This document shows positions 6,366 to 6,507 of a stretch of 6,507 nucleotides of DNA, piece by piece; positions within the stretch are counted from its first letter, which is position 1, and each line of letters opens with the position of its first letter. The position numbers were made by a program, and so were the translations under genes. Source of the DNA: an uncultured Clostridia bacterium (GTDB lineage Bacteria; Bacillota; Clostridia; Peptostreptococcales; Anaerovoracaceae). The stretch covers positions 1 to 6,507 of the forward strand of contig CAKQVC010000123.1 in assembly GCA_934277655.1 (NCBI GenBank), given 5' to 3'. A model generated the notes under the pieces. It saw only the letters and a program-made list of their open reading frames with translations, was not told the origin of the DNA and did not search any database.

Positions 6366-6507
6366 TTATCGATCTGTTTCCAAAAGTCCGTAGTCGTTAT
6401 CGTTTCTCTTATAGACTACGTTAACGCTGTCTGTTTCCTCATCCAGGAATACAAAGAAGTTGTGCTGCAACATTTCCATCTGCATGATTGCTTCATCCAC
6501 CGTCATC
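6366..6507 (-). CDS. hpf: Ribosome hibernation promoting factor, long form, C-terminal fragment
   Basis: Only the last 46 codons and the stop are present; the rest lies beyond the right edge. The readable residues begin MTVDEAIMQMEMLQHNFFVF and end with NVVYKRNDNDYGLLETDR. This matches the C-terminal dimerisation domain of long-form HPF (the ribosome-associated inhibitor/YvyD family), whose hallmark is M-[ST]-V-[DE]-E-A-I-x-Q-M-E followed by H-x-F-F-V-F and V-V-Y-[KR]-R-x-D-x-x-Y-G-L. In this family that domain pairs two 30S-bound copies to form inactive 100S ribosomes in stationary phase. The in-window Met is internal, not the start. A strong terminator follows, so it is transcribed separately from cdaA. 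Confidence 0.93.
   Translation of the reverse strand, partial: MTVDEAIMQMEMLQHNFFVFLDEETDSVNVVYKRNDNDYGLLETDR

Overview
All genes in this window lie on the minus strand, so it reads right to left. It looks like a core-metabolism locus of a low-to-moderate GC Firmicute in the class Clostridia, probably Lachnospiraceae. The grounds are the gene order hpf - cdaA - cdaR - glmM - glmS, strong AGGAGG-type ribosome binding sites, sigma-A-like promoters, an archaeal/clostridial-type S-adenosylhomocysteine hydrolase, and codon use. The family-level placement is inference from general similarity; no search was run.

Layout from right to left: (1) the last 46 codons of a long-form ribosome hibernation promoting factor gene (6366-6507), followed by a clear rho-independent terminator (about 6294-6325). 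(2) A well-formed promoter (TTGAAA-17 bp-TACAAT, 6244-6272) that starts a four-gene cluster. (3) cdaA, the membrane diadenylate cyclase (5341-6204). (4) cdaR, its YbbR-repeat regulator (4158-5351), which starts at TTG and overlaps cdaA by 11 nt. (5) glmM, phosphoglucosamine mutase (2724-4073; the start is moved inward from an upstream in-frame ATG at 4130). (6) glmS, glucosamine-6-phosphate synthase (844-2694), 29 nt after glmM. (7) A 116-bp AT-rich gap with a probable promoter but no terminator. (8) The first 242 codons of an S-adenosylhomocysteine hydrolase gene, cut off by the left edge (1-727).

Together, cdaA-cdaR-glmM-glmS join c-di-AMP signalling to the first steps of amino-sugar and peptidoglycan precursor synthesis. 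GlmS makes glucosamine-6-phosphate and GlmM converts it to glucosamine-1-phosphate, the precursor of UDP-GlcNAc. In other Firmicutes CdaA and CdaR form a membrane complex, and GlmM binds and inhibits CdaA, so wall precursor supply and c-di-AMP level can be linked. Having glmS directly behind glmM puts both enzymes in the same unit. The 29-nt gap leaves no room for a glmS ribozyme of the Bacillus type.

I found no mobile element, CRISPR array, tRNA or rRNA, and nothing that clearly amounts to an undescribed system. The best leads are a sharply GC-rich patch with a perfect 10-bp inverted repeat inside glmM, the absence of the ribozyme before glmS, and the atypical NAD-binding motif of the SAH hydrolase.
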